Shown one piece after another: positions 16,025 through 25,661 of a stretch of DNA of 64,000 bases. The position numbers and the translations under genes were made by a program. The stretch's first letter is position 1. Each line of letters starts with the position of its first letter. Source of the stretch: Clostridiaceae bacterium UBA6110. GTDB taxonomy: Bacteria > Bacillota > Clostridia > Clostridiales > Clostridiaceae. The notes under the pieces were generated by a model that was given only the letters and a program-made list of their open reading frames with translations, was not told where the DNA came from and made no database searches. The stretch covers positions 1-64,000 of the forward strand of contig DIWI01000059.1 of the NCBI GenBank assembly GCA_002428415.1. The letters run 5' to 3'.

Positions 16025-16053
16025 TTTCTGAGCCCTAAGGGGCTTTCTCAGAA
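16025..16053 (+). terminator. Second hairpin, before the ABC exporter genes
   Basis: TTTCTGAG pairs with CTCAGAAA, enclosing an inner CCC/GGG stem, followed by TTTT at 16055-16058. Together with the hairpin at 15967 it could partly terminate transcription between rfbBC and the exporter, or act as a leader for antitermination. Confidence 0.45.
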
Positions 16054-16071
16054 ATTTTGTTAGGTGGTCAT

Positions 16072-16848
16072 ATGTTAAAGAAGATCAAAGAAATAACTAT
16101 CTATAAGGAACTCCTGTTCAACCTTACCAGCAAGGAGCTGAAGCTGAAATACAAGAATTCCGCTTTGGGATTCTTCTGGTCGTTCCTGAATCCCCTTCTG
16201 ATGCTTACAGTATATACGTTTGCATTCAGGTTCATCATGAAGGTACAGATTGAGAACTACAGCCTGGTACTTCTGGCAGGACTCCTGCCCTGGAACTTCT
16301 TCAATGCGTCCGTGCAGGGAAGCACGATGTCACTGGTGAACAATTCACAGCTTATCAAGAAGGTCTATTTTCCAAGGGAGATAATACCCTTGTCTTTAAT
16401 CATGAGCAATTTCGTCAACTTCCTCATGACATTGATAGTGCTGTTCGCTGCAATGATGCTTTTTGGAGTGCCGCTTGGCATAAACATTCTTATGCTTCCT
16501 GTTGTGCTGATTCTCCTTGTCATGTTCACCACAGGCTTAAGCCTCATGCTTTCTGTACTTAATGTATATTACAGGGATATCTCCCATTTTACTGAGATCC
16601 TGTTCATGGCATGGATATACCTTACGCCTGTAATATATTCGTTCTCCATGATACCTGAAAAGTACAGGGTGTTCCTGATGCTTAATCCTATGACTCTGGT
16701 AGTCGAGCTTATAAGGGACACCACAATCAGGAATGTATTTCCGGATTTGAAGTTCCTGATAGCACTGATTATTGTAGCTTCCATTACTCTTGCTGTCGGG
16801 CAGGGAGTGTTTACAAAGCTCGAACGCGACATAGCAGAGCGGATATAG
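16072..16848 (+). CDS. Polysaccharide ABC transporter permease (Wzm/TagG type)
   Basis: 258 aa with about six membrane helices and the ABC-2 signature pattern: an N-terminal cytosolic helix 'KELKLKYKNSALGFFWSFLNPLLML', then LLPWNFFNASV. It exports lipid-linked polysaccharide with the ATPase encoded next. The start is ATG 16072, five nt after AGGTGG; an upstream TTG at 16057 precedes the ribosome site. The 12-nt gap to the ATPase gene indicates co-translation. Confidence 0.92.
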   Translation: MLKKIKEITIYKELLFNLTSKELKLKYKNSALGFFWSFLNPLLMLTVYTFAFRFIMKVQIENYSLVLLAGLLPWNFFNASVQGSTMSLVNNSQLIKKVYFPREIIPLSLIMSNFVNFLMTLIVLFAAMMLFGVPLGINILMLPVVLILLVMFTTGLSLMLSVLNVYYRDISHFTEILFMAWIYLTPVIYSFSMIPEKYRVFLMLNPMTLVVELIRDTTIRNVFPDLKFLIALIIVASITLAVGQGVFTKLERDIAERI

Positions 16849-16859
16849 GGGGTGGAAAT

Positions 16860-18128
16860 ATGGCAGTGATAGAATTCAAGGATGTAAACAAGAAGTTCAA
16901 GCTATACCAGAACCTCAGCTATTCGATCAAGGAAATCTTCATCAATACGATGCTTAGAAGATGGAGGCTGCAGGTTGCATACCACCCGGTCCTTACAGAT
17001 GTATCCTTCAGGATTGAAAAGGGAGAGACTGTAGGGATAATCGGAGAAAATGGAACTGGAAAAAGCACCACTCTCAAGCTGATCTCAAAGATATTATATG
17101 CCGACAGCGGAGACGTACTGGTGAACGGCAAGGTATCAGCGCTCCTGGAGGTAGGTGCCGGCTTCCAGCCAGACCTCACAGGCAGGGAGAACGTGTTCCT
17201 ATATGGTTCAATACTCGGGCTCTCAAAGGCAACCATAACAAAAAAATACGATGAGATAGTTGCGTTCGCGGAGATGGAGGAATTCATGGAATCCCCTGTC
17301 AAGAACTACTCATCAGGTATGTACATGAGACTGGCATTCGCTGTAGCGATAAATGTCGACCCGGACATACTGATCATCGACGAGGTCCTGGCGGTAGGCG
17401 ATGAAGCCTTCCAGAAGAAGTGCATAGAAAAGATACTTTCGTTCAAGAGGCAGGGCAAGACCATCGTATTCGTGTCACATGACATGGGGATGGTGGACAG
17501 GATCTGCGACAGGGTAATCTTCATCAAGAAGGGCGGACATATAGTTGAAGGCTCGACGGATGACATGATCAACCTTTACAGGAGACTTGTATATAACATT
17601 GTGGACGAACCTGAGGCTCAGCCGGTCGGCGAGAACGGCAAGGTGAAGCTGATGCTTCATGAATCACATTCTCACCCCATGAACAACAGGTATGGAAACA
17701 GGAAGGTGGAGATATCCAGGATCTACTTCTCTGATGTCGATGGCAATATAAAGAACAGGTTCGATACTGGCGAAGACATAGCTGTCAATGTGGAGCTTAA
17801 ACGAAATTCTGATGTCGATGAAATAGTGTTCGGTTATGCAGTCCATTCTGAGGGCGATGTCCTAGTGTCTGGAAGCAATTCCCGCAACCAGCATGTCATA
17901 TTGAAGAACCAATCGGATAATGCCCGGTTCAGGCTTATAATCAGCAATGTGCTGCTTGAAGGCAGATACCAGTTCACAGCAGAAATCCACAGCTCCGACC
18001 AGATTGACCAGTATGACATCCTCGACAGGCAGTATGAATTCATGGTCGACCAGGAAACTATTGACGGAAACGGGCTGGTTAAGCTGCCAGTGGCATGGGA
18101 GATACCGGAAGAGAGCAGCCAGAGATGA
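16860..18128 (+). CDS. Polysaccharide ABC transporter ATP-binding protein (Wzt/TagH type)
   Basis: 422 aa. The N-terminal ATPase (residues 1-240) has Walker A GENGTGKST, the signature YSSGMYMRLAFA and Walker B ILIIDEVLAVGDE. The C-terminal portion (about 280-415) is a beta-sandwich like that of Wzt proteins that recognise the polymer end ('NRKVEISRIYFSD', 'GRYQFTAEIHS'). That suggests the exporter recognises a capped or otherwise marked polymer terminus. Its stop overlaps the next glycosyltransferase start (ATGA). Confidence 0.93.
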   Translation: MAVIEFKDVNKKFKLYQNLSYSIKEIFINTMLRRWRLQVAYHPVLTDVSFRIEKGETVGIIGENGTGKSTTLKLISKILYADSGDVLVNGKVSALLEVGAGFQPDLTGRENVFLYGSILGLSKATITKKYDEIVAFAEMEEFMESPVKNYSSGMYMRLAFAVAINVDPDILIIDEVLAVGDEAFQKKCIEKILSFKRQGKTIVFVSHDMGMVDRICDRVIFIKKGGHIVEGSTDDMINLYRRLVYNIVDEPEAQPVGENGKVKLMLHESHSHPMNNRYGNRKVEISRIYFSDVDGNIKNRFDTGEDIAVNVELKRNSDVDEIVFGYAVHSEGDVLVSGSNSRNQHVILKNQSDNARFRLIISNVLLEGRYQFTAEIHSSDQIDQYDILDRQYEFMVDQETIDGNGLVKLPVAWEIPEESSQR

Positions 18129-19090
18129 GAGCTGACATTGTAGTCCCGAATTACAACGGCTGCAGGCATATGGAGCTTCTTGCAAGGTCGCTAGCAGCGC
18201 AGGATGACAGAGGCTTCAGGGTGATTCTCGTGGACAACGGTTCAGAGGATGGCAGCCCGGAGCTCTTCGAGAAGCTTTCAACTGAGCTGGGACTTGACTT
18301 CGTGGTTGTAAGAAATGGAGCCAACCTTGGATTTCCAGCAGCTGTGAATGCAGGTATAAGGATTTCCGGAACTGAAATCGTGATCCTCCTGAACAATGAC
18401 ATAGAGGCTGACCCGTCATTCGTGAGAGAGCTTAAGAAGTGCATAGAGTCCAAGCCAGAGGCATTTTCGGTCCAGTCAAGGATGATGCGCTTCGATGACA
18501 GGGATAAGTTAGATGATGCGGGGGACGGCTACACCATACTAGGCTGGGGCTACAAGACCGGAGACGGGAAGAAGGCTGCAAACTACCCGAATGAGAGGGA
18601 GATATTCAGCTCCTGCGCAGGAGCTGCAGCATACAGAAAGAGTGTATTTGACAAGATCGGATTGTTTGACGAGTCCTTCTTCGCCTACCTTGAGGACATG
18701 GACATATCGTGGAGAGCTAAGATTGCAGGCTATACCAACCACTTCTGCCCGGATTCAGTGGTATACCACGTTGGAAGCTCATCCACTGGCGGCAGAAGGT
18801 CATCATTCAAAATGAAGCTTGTGCCGAGGAATAACATATGGCTCGTATGGAAGAATATGCCTCTTGTGTTTCTCGTGTTGAATTTTCCATTCATCGCATC
18901 AGGGATACTCATTAAGGGCGCTGCATTCGCTCTGATGGGCTTTGGAAGAGAATACTGGGGTTCTGTAGGCAAAGGATTAAAGACCCTTGCAGAAGTCAGG
19001 AGAGGCCCATTCAGGCTGAAGGATACAGGAAGGCATATTGGAATCCAGCTGGAACTGATTGCTGGAGTCTGGAATCTGATCAGGAAATGA
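18125..19090 (+). CDS. GT2 glycosyltransferase (rhamnosyltransferase WbbL-like)
   Basis: 321 aa. GT-A fold with IVVPNYNG at the start and the metal-binding NND (LLNNDIEAD), then SCAGAAAYRK and FFAYLEDMDISWRAKIAGY, the ED acid/base region of WbbL-type rhamnosyltransferases. C-terminal hydrophobic segments (LVFLVLNFPFIASGILI) may be membrane-associated. The start is ATG 18125, overlapping the ATPase stop. Rhamnose specificity is inferred from the family and from rmlABCD in the same locus. Confidence 0.88.
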   Translation: MRADIVVPNYNGCRHMELLARSLAAQDDRGFRVILVDNGSEDGSPELFEKLSTELGLDFVVVRNGANLGFPAAVNAGIRISGTEIVILLNNDIEADPSFVRELKKCIESKPEAFSVQSRMMRFDDRDKLDDAGDGYTILGWGYKTGDGKKAANYPNEREIFSSCAGAAAYRKSVFDKIGLFDESFFAYLEDMDISWRAKIAGYTNHFCPDSVVYHVGSSSTGGRRSSFKMKLVPRNNIWLVWKNMPLVFLVLNFPFIASGILIKGAAFALMGFGREYWGSVGKGLKTLAEVRRGPFRLKDTGRHIGIQLELIAGVWNLIRK

Positions 19091-19103
19091 GAACGGAGGA
19101 CCT

Positions 19104-19958
19104 ATGGACGTTTCAATAATCATTGTCAACTACAATACGATGGAGCTTACGGAAAAGGCCATGGATTCCGTTGTGAATACGGTCAAAAACCATTCATATG
19201 AGATAATTCTGGTGGATAACGGTTCTGTAGATGGAAGCATCGAGGCTTTCAGGAAAAGAGAGGACATCATATTCATCGAGACTGGTGAAAACCTTGGCTT
19301 TTCAAAGGCGAACAACATAGGTATAAGGGCCTCGAAAGGCGACAGGGTACTGCTCCTTAATTCCGATACGGTTGCAAGATCAGGCGCAATAGACAGATCC
19401 ATAGAGTATATGGATTCCACAGGCGTGAAGGTTCTTGGCGCCAAGGTGGTTCTTCCTGATGGAAGTTTGGACAAGGCGTGCAAAAGGTCATTCCCCACGC
19501 CTGCGAATTCCGTCTGGCACTACATGTACCTCGACAGGCTGTTCAAGGGGAGCGAGACCTTTGGAGCATATAATCTGACATATCTCGACGAAGACGAGAT
19601 AGGCATGGTGGAGTGCATCATGGGAGCATACATGATGGTGGACCGTGAGGTCATAGACAGCGTGGGTCTCCTTGACGAGGATTTCTTCATGTATGGTGAA
19701 GACATCGACTGGTGCTACAGGATGGGCGAAGCCGGATACGGCATAATATACTATCCTGAGGCAGTGATCACGCATTACAAGAAAGCAAGCTTCAACAAGA
19801 GGAGAAAGGAGTCCATAAGGGAGTTCTACGACTCAATGTGGATATTCTACGAAAAGCATTATAAGGAAAAATACGGGAAGGGTGTCTCTTTGGCGATGTA
19901 TGCCGGCATAAAGGGAAAAATGGCCCTGGACCTTGCAATAAATTCGCTGAAGAGGTGA
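19104..19958 (+). CDS. GT2 glycosyltransferase (rhamnosyltransferase WbbL-like)
   Basis: 284 aa. VSIIIVNYNTMELT at the start, the donor-site DNGS, metal motif NSD (LLLNSDTV), and FFMYGEDIDWCYRM as the catalytic ED region. A strong ribosome site (GGAGGAC) precedes ATG 19104. It is likely the second chain-building rhamnosyltransferase. Confidence 0.88.
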   Translation: MDVSIIIVNYNTMELTEKAMDSVVNTVKNHSYEIILVDNGSVDGSIEAFRKREDIIFIETGENLGFSKANNIGIRASKGDRVLLLNSDTVARSGAIDRSIEYMDSTGVKVLGAKVVLPDGSLDKACKRSFPTPANSVWHYMYLDRLFKGSETFGAYNLTYLDEDEIGMVECIMGAYMMVDREVIDSVGLLDEDFFMYGEDIDWCYRMGEAGYGIIYYPEAVITHYKKASFNKRRKESIREFYDSMWIFYEKHYKEKYGKGVSLAMYAGIKGKMALDLAINSLKR

Positions 19959-19965
19959 TTTGGCC

Positions 19966-21366
19966 GTGATAAAGAAAAACCAGAAGATACTTAATATGCT
20001 GCAGTTCGTGCTGGACATGGCGGCTATCCTCTTGTCAATAGCAGCATCATGGTACCTGAGGTTCCACTCAGGGTTAGTGCCAATATGGTTTCCAGGGGTC
20101 CTTTCATTCTGGGATTATTTCAATCCGGTCGTTATGTTCCTGCCGTTCTTTGCTGTTTGCCTCTATCTGTTCAAGCTGTACGATCCTCAGAGGAAGAATA
20201 CTTTCTCTGAGGAGATCTATTCAATAGTTAAGGCAAACAGCACAGGGATATTCATATTTGTCCTGTTCCTTTTCCTGTCAAAGCAGATGCACTATTCAAG
20301 GGTGATGCTTGCGCTGCATGTGGTGCTCGTCAACCTGATCATGGTAGCGGAGAGGGGATCCATAAGGCTGATGCTAAGGAGAATGAGAGCAAAGGGGTAT
20401 AACCTCAAGCACATCATACTTGTCGGCGATAGCGATGCATCGAGAAGGATAATTCATTCCATGGCTTCAAACAGGCACTGGGGATACAACATAATAGGAG
20501 TTATCAGTACCGGACTTGTCGATACTGATTTCCCGGCAAAGCATCTTGGGATACTTTCTGACCTTGAGGAAGTGATAGCCAGGGAAAATGCCGACGAAGT
20601 GTTCATAACCCTTGAACTGAATGAATATAAGGTAGTTGACAAGATAATAAGGGTGTGCGAAAAGGCGGGAGTCAAGACGTACATAGTCCCTGACTACTAC
20701 AGGTACCTTCCTGCAAGGCCATTTGTTGAGGATGTTGATGGTCTTCCGATAATAAACATCAGGTACATACCTCTCGACAACCCTGTGTATGCATTTGCGA
20801 AGAGGGCCCTGGACATATTGATTTCGGGACTTGGACTGATTGCAATAAGCCCTATGCTTTTGATTGTCGCTATTCTTGTAAGGCTGGATTCTCCAGGACC
20901 TGTAATTTTCGTGCAGGAAAGGGTGGGGCTTAACAGAAAAAACTTCAACATGTACAAGTTCAGGTCAATGAAGCTTCAGACGGATGAAGAAGAGCATGAC
21001 AAGTGGACCACCAAGGATGACCCGAGGAAGACCAAGGTAGGGAATTTCATAAGGAAAACAAGCATCGATGAATTTCCTCAGCTCTTCAATGTGCTGAAGG
21101 GTGACATGTCACTGGTGGGTCCGAGACCTGAGAGGCCCTACTTTGTCGAGAAGTTCAAGGAAGAGGTACCGAGATACATGATAAAGCATCAGGTAAGGCC
21201 TGGAATAACCGGATGGGCGCAGGTCCAGGGCTGGAGAGGAGACACCTCGATAGTCAGAAGAATCGAATGCGACATCTACTATATCGAGAACTGGAGCCTG
21301 ATCTTCGATGCAAGGATATTCCTGATGACTTTCTTCAAGAGGAAGGTCAAGGAGAACGCCTACTAG
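19966..21366 (+). CDS. Undecaprenyl-phosphate sugar phosphotransferase (polyprenyl glycosylphosphotransferase)
   Basis: 466 aa. Four to five N-terminal membrane helices, a central CoA-binding-like domain (HIILVGDSDASRRI), one further membrane segment (LISGLGLIAISPMLLIVAILV), and a C-terminal bacterial sugar transferase domain with PGPVIFVQERVG, YKFRSM, TSIDEFPQL, SLVGPRPERP and RPGITGWAQV. It loads the first sugar-1-phosphate onto undecaprenyl phosphate, starting polysaccharide assembly. I chose GTG 19966, 8 nt after AGAGGTG; TTG 19960 is nearly on top of that site. Confidence 0.9.
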   Translation: MIKKNQKILNMLQFVLDMAAILLSIAASWYLRFHSGLVPIWFPGVLSFWDYFNPVVMFLPFFAVCLYLFKLYDPQRKNTFSEEIYSIVKANSTGIFIFVLFLFLSKQMHYSRVMLALHVVLVNLIMVAERGSIRLMLRRMRAKGYNLKHIILVGDSDASRRIIHSMASNRHWGYNIIGVISTGLVDTDFPAKHLGILSDLEEVIARENADEVFITLELNEYKVVDKIIRVCEKAGVKTYIVPDYYRYLPARPFVEDVDGLPIINIRYIPLDNPVYAFAKRALDILISGLGLIAISPMLLIVAILVRLDSPGPVIFVQERVGLNRKNFNMYKFRSMKLQTDEEEHDKWTTKDDPRKTKVGNFIRKTSIDEFPQLFNVLKGDMSLVGPRPERPYFVEKFKEEVPRYMIKHQVRPGITGWAQVQGWRGDTSIVRRIECDIYYIENWSLIFDARIFLMTFFKRKVKENAY

Positions 21367-21382
21367 AATATAAATGAACTGA

Positions 21383-23188
21383 ATGGATGTGGTCATCACG
21401 GCACTGATTCATGGGATAGGAAAAATAAATAAGGCGATGAAGATTGCCATAAAGGATCCCGTGTATGCAGTGAGGCTTATAAAGGGGATCAGAAGGCACG
21501 GCATAAAGTGGGCTCTCGACAAGTCAAAGGGCAGGCTTTTTGCCGAGTCATTGACAAGAGGATACTCATACGATGAAGAGGAGCACCTCGATACTGATGC
21601 AATGCTTAAGGGATTGGCAAGGAAGCCCATCATTTCAGTGGTAATGCCTGTCTATAATGTTGAGACAAGGTGGCTCGATGAGGCTGTCAGGTCGGTATTA
21701 TCAAGTACCTATGATAATTACGAGGTGATAATCGTTGATGACTGCTCCACAGACAATAGAGTTACAAAATACCTTGGCTCTCTATCAGATTCAAGGGTGA
21801 AAGTAGCAAGAAACGTAGAAAACCTGGGGATATCAGGAACCAGCAACAGAGGTGTTGAAGAAGCTTCTGGCGAATATATAGTCATGATGGACAATGATGA
21901 CCTGATCCACAGGAACGCTTTGCTTCACATAGCTGCTGCTATAGTGGAATCCGAACCGGACGTCATCTATTCTGACGAAGACAAGACGGACCAGGATGGA
22001 ATAAGGAAAGCTCCATTCTATAAGCCTGACTGGTCACCTGACCTGCTTCGCAGTCAGATGTACATCGGCCACATATTCGCCTTCAGAAAGGAATTCTTCA
22101 TTGAAACCGGCGGCTTCCGAGAAGAATTCGACGGGGCTCAGGATTATGACCTTGCGCTCAGGATGTCTGAGCTTACTTCAAGGATATGCCACATACAAAG
22201 GGTCCTCTACTCATGGAGAGAACTGCCATCATCAACTGCCATGAATCCGGATTCGAAGCCGTATGCCCACACTGCTGGCTTAAAGGCTCTGGATGGTCAT
22301 CTTAAGAGGGTGTTCGGGCAGGGTGCTTTCGCTGACGAGACTGACCAGTGGTATGTATATGATGCCAGGTACCCGATAATTCTGGAAAACCCCTTGGTTT
22401 CGTTGATCATAAATCAGAACCCTGGATGTGAAATTGCAATTGACCTTTTAGCAGGAATAGCTGATTCTAAAGGTAAACTTGAATGCGAGGTCATTCTCCC
22501 AAAGAATCTGTCCATAGATAGTAAAGCCCTGGAGGCTCTTAAAAGTTCAAAGGTAGAAATCAAGCAGGTCGACATTGCTGCTGAATCATCATGGATTGAG
22601 AGAATGCGATCTGGTGCAGGTGCAGCAAAAGGAGAGATCCTTATATTTGTTGATGGAAGTGCGAACGTAACTACAAAGGGCTGGATTACAAGGCTTGCTG
22701 AAAAGGCTCTGAGGCCAGGTACGGGATTTGTCGGAGCGTTGATTGAAGACGAAAAGGGTGTAATTTTGAGTGCTGGTTTGACAATCGACAGAAATGGAGG
22801 AGTAGTAGAACTTTTCAAAGGTGCCCCGACTGTACATTTCGGAACACCGTTCACATCCCCGATAGTAACCAGGAATGTGATGGGTGTAAGCAGCATACTC
22901 ATGGCAGCATCCAGAGAGACATTTGATAAATCTTCAGGTTTCAGTGAGGTATTGGGCAGACTGGAAACTAGTCTCAGAATCTGTGAGAAATGCTATGATT
23001 CGGGGCTTTTCAACATTTATGATCCATTCGTCAAGGTAGTAGTAAAACAGGTTGAATGTTGTGTGGAGGAATATATGGATCAAACCAGGAGCAAAGCATC
23101 AAAGCTTTCAGATCCGTATACAAACCGAAATCTTTTGATTGATGCAGGATTGCCCAGGATCACCATACAGCAGGATAAGTTCCTGTAG
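21383..23188 (+). CDS. Two-domain GT2 glycosyltransferase, second domain degenerate
   Basis: 601 aa. After a short basic lead (IKGIRRHGIKWALDKSKG) comes an intact GT-A domain with ISVVMPVYNVE, DDCSTD and metal motif DNDD at 170-173, then YSDEDK and FDGAQDYDLALRM. The C-terminal half aligns with the second GT domain of the next gene, but has VDGS (D424) where that has NDD, and it lacks the DIDYC acid/base segment, so it is probably catalytically dead. The start lacks a clear ribosome site; ATG 21437 is an alternative. Acceptor and donor are unknown; its place in the rhamnose locus suggests chain or branch synthesis. Confidence 0.82.
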   Translation: MDVVITALIHGIGKINKAMKIAIKDPVYAVRLIKGIRRHGIKWALDKSKGRLFAESLTRGYSYDEEEHLDTDAMLKGLARKPIISVVMPVYNVETRWLDEAVRSVLSSTYDNYEVIIVDDCSTDNRVTKYLGSLSDSRVKVARNVENLGISGTSNRGVEEASGEYIVMMDNDDLIHRNALLHIAAAIVESEPDVIYSDEDKTDQDGIRKAPFYKPDWSPDLLRSQMYIGHIFAFRKEFFIETGGFREEFDGAQDYDLALRMSELTSRICHIQRVLYSWRELPSSTAMNPDSKPYAHTAGLKALDGHLKRVFGQGAFADETDQWYVYDARYPIILENPLVSLIINQNPGCEIAIDLLAGIADSKGKLECEVILPKNLSIDSKALEALKSSKVEIKQVDIAAESSWIERMRSGAGAAKGEILIFVDGSANVTTKGWITRLAEKALRPGTGFVGALIEDEKGVILSAGLTIDRNGGVVELFKGAPTVHFGTPFTSPIVTRNVMGVSSILMAASRETFDKSSGFSEVLGRLETSLRICEKCYDSGLFNIYDPFVKVVVKQVECCVEEYMDQTRSKASKLSDPYTNRNLLIDAGLPRITIQQDKFL

Positions 23189-23203
23189 AGTTAGGAGCAA
23201 ATA

Positions 23204-25657
23204 ATGATTAGTAATAGTTTTGAAGTAACAGACGGACGTTTCCATTTATTAGATAAGGACATATATGTCATTCATGGTTGGTTTGCCGAAAATAATCCTG
23301 AAATGAACAATATCGAAGTATATCTAGATAGTACAAAATTGATTTTCGAGTGCGAGAAATATAAAGGATTTGATGTAAGGCAGCGCCATCTGGTATACCA
23401 GAAAAATATTAGTGAGGAATATTTTTTATATATAAGGCTTCCGGAGAACCTTGAGAGTCATAAAAGACTCGTTATCTATACAGTCAACGGAAGTGAAAGG
23501 CATCAGTCGTTCGAAGTGTCAACAAGAAAGATAATCGACCTGAGGGGCGAGATAAATTACTGTATTGACAGCATCACTGCAAGTGATGGCAAGTTCACGG
23601 TTAAAGGCTGGGTTGCAGATGTTGACTCTGCTGATTTCACCATAGTTGACTCGTCTGGTAAAGAACTTGACCTTGATATCACTCTATACAAGAGAAGAGA
23701 CGTAATCGCAGCGTATAAGGAGACATCCATCCACAAAGAATGTGGTTTCATCATTGACTTCGGGAATGCATCAAAACCCGATATATCTCTTATTCTGAAT
23801 GCCGGCAGCAAGAAGGCAAGATATGCTTTCAATCTCGACAAGGTCAGAAAAGGCATGTATGAGAAGAAAGACAACCAGATACTAAAGGGTATAAAGTATC
23901 TTAAGAGACACGGTCTGAAGTGGACATTGAAAAAGACTCTTAACGTCCTGCAGGGGAACAGGTTCATAGGGGTTGACTATGAGAACTGGTTGAAGAAACA
24001 TCTCCCGGATTCTGCAGCCCTGGAGATGCAGAGGAATACCACATTCGATAACATGCCCAAATTCAGCATTGCCGTGCCGTTGTACAAGACTCCGAAGGAC
24101 TTTCTTATAGAATTGATCGAATCGGTTATTGACCAGTCATATAGCAACTGGGAACTCTGCATGTGTGATGGTAGCGGTTCAGATTCTGGACTAGAGGAGT
24201 TGCTAAGGGATTATTCGAGAAAGGATGACAGAATCAAATATGTTGTCTCTCAAAAGCAGCTTGGAATCTCAGACAACACAAATATGGCCCTGACAATCGC
24301 CACAGGAGACTTTGTAGTTCTGGTCGACCATGATGACCTTCTAACTGAAGATGCCCTTTATGAGTGCGCTAGGGCCATCAATGAAGACGGTGAAGTTGAT
24401 GTGATCTATTCGGATGAGGACAAGATTTCGATGGATGGGAAGACCTACTTTGCACCTCACTTCAAGCCTGATTTCAATATCGACCTTCTGAGAAGCATGA
24501 ATTACATAACGCACCTGTTCGTTGCCAGAAAATCAATTATGGAAGACGTAGGTCTATTCAGGAACGAGTATGATGGCTCACAGGATTATGACATCATATT
24601 AAGGTGCGTCGAGGTGGCGAAAAAGGTTAAACATATCCCGAGGATACTCTATCATTGGAGATCTCACAAGGACTCTGTCGCCGAAAATCCTGAAAGTAAG
24701 CTTTATGCGTATGAATCAGCAAGAACTGCGATCATGGACCATTACAGGAGGACAGGAGTCAATGCTTCAGTTGAATATGGTCAGTCATATGGCCTGTACA
24801 AGACATTCTATGCTTTACCGGACCAGAAACTTGTATCTGTCATAATACCAACAAAGGACCGGATCAAAGACATCAAGAGGTGCATAGGTTCAATTGAGTG
24901 GAAGAGCATTTACGACAACTATGAAATCATCATCGCAGACAACGGCAGCAAGGATGAGAAGACCTTTATGTTCTACAGGGAGTTACAGGAGAAGTTCCCA
25001 AAGGTCAAGGTAGTAAGCTACGATGGGAAACCAAACAGATCCAGTCTGCTTAACTTCGGAGCATCACATGCAAAGGGCGAATATCTATTGTTCATGAATG
25101 ATGATATTTCTATTATTACTGATGAGTTCTTCGAGGAAATGCTTGGTTACGCAATGAGAAATGATGTGGGAGCTGTTGGAGCCAAGCTCTACTATGAAGA
25201 TGACATTGTCAACCACGCAGGTGTTATTTTAGGAATAGATGGCTTGGTCGGAAACGCATTCATAGGACAATCAAGATATGACCTTGGATATTTTGCCAGG
25301 GCTATCGTACCTGCAAACTACAGCGCTGTTTCAGGGGCATGTTTCATGACAAGCCGGGAACTATTCGAAAGTGCTGGCGGATTTTCTCAGGTAAGCCCCA
25401 ATATGCTTTATGACATTGACTATTGCCTGAGACTCAGCAGCCTTGGTAAACTGGTGGTTTTCAATCCGTTTGCAGAGGCATATACATACAATACCAAGTC
25501 AAGGGACATTGTCCATGTTAGTGAAAGAAACGAAGCATATCTTGAAGAAATAAAGAATTTCAAAGACAGATGGCATGGGATATTGGAATCCGGTGACCCA
25601 TACTATAATAGTAACCTGACATTGGACAAGCATGATTTTTCTTTGAAGAGGATTTGA
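23204..25657 (+). CDS. Two-domain GT2 glycosyltransferase with extra N-terminal beta modules
   Basis: 817 aa. Residues 1-110 and 111-200 look like two small beta-sandwich modules, each with a Gly-Trp (W26, W136) and an FDV/RRDV segment. Then a basic linker (KYLKRHGLKWTLKKTL), GT domain 1 with D375-HDD and YSDEDKI, and GT domain 2 with N632-DD and YDIDYCLRL. Both GT domains retain metal and acid/base motifs, unlike its two neighbours. Such bifunctional GT2 enzymes often add alternating linkages. An intergenic gap of 15 nt places it in the same operon. Confidence 0.85.
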   Translation: MISNSFEVTDGRFHLLDKDIYVIHGWFAENNPEMNNIEVYLDSTKLIFECEKYKGFDVRQRHLVYQKNISEEYFLYIRLPENLESHKRLVIYTVNGSERHQSFEVSTRKIIDLRGEINYCIDSITASDGKFTVKGWVADVDSADFTIVDSSGKELDLDITLYKRRDVIAAYKETSIHKECGFIIDFGNASKPDISLILNAGSKKARYAFNLDKVRKGMYEKKDNQILKGIKYLKRHGLKWTLKKTLNVLQGNRFIGVDYENWLKKHLPDSAALEMQRNTTFDNMPKFSIAVPLYKTPKDFLIELIESVIDQSYSNWELCMCDGSGSDSGLEELLRDYSRKDDRIKYVVSQKQLGISDNTNMALTIATGDFVVLVDHDDLLTEDALYECARAINEDGEVDVIYSDEDKISMDGKTYFAPHFKPDFNIDLLRSMNYITHLFVARKSIMEDVGLFRNEYDGSQDYDIILRCVEVAKKVKHIPRILYHWRSHKDSVAENPESKLYAYESARTAIMDHYRRTGVNASVEYGQSYGLYKTFYALPDQKLVSVIIPTKDRIKDIKRCIGSIEWKSIYDNYEIIIADNGSKDEKTFMFYRELQEKFPKVKVVSYDGKPNRSSLLNFGASHAKGEYLLFMNDDISIITDEFFEEMLGYAMRNDVGAVGAKLYYEDDIVNHAGVILGIDGLVGNAFIGQSRYDLGYFARAIVPANYSAVSGACFMTSRELFESAGGFSQVSPNMLYDIDYCLRLSSLGKLVVFNPFAEAYTYNTKSRDIVHVSERNEAYLEEIKNFKDRWHGILESGDPYYNSNLTLDKHDFSLKRI

Positions 25658-25661
25658 TGCA

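Noticed and set aside
18539..18815. Overlapping reading frames opposite and within the glycosyltransferase genes
   Set aside because: They lie within recognised genes in other frames, lack ribosome sites and show no family similarity.
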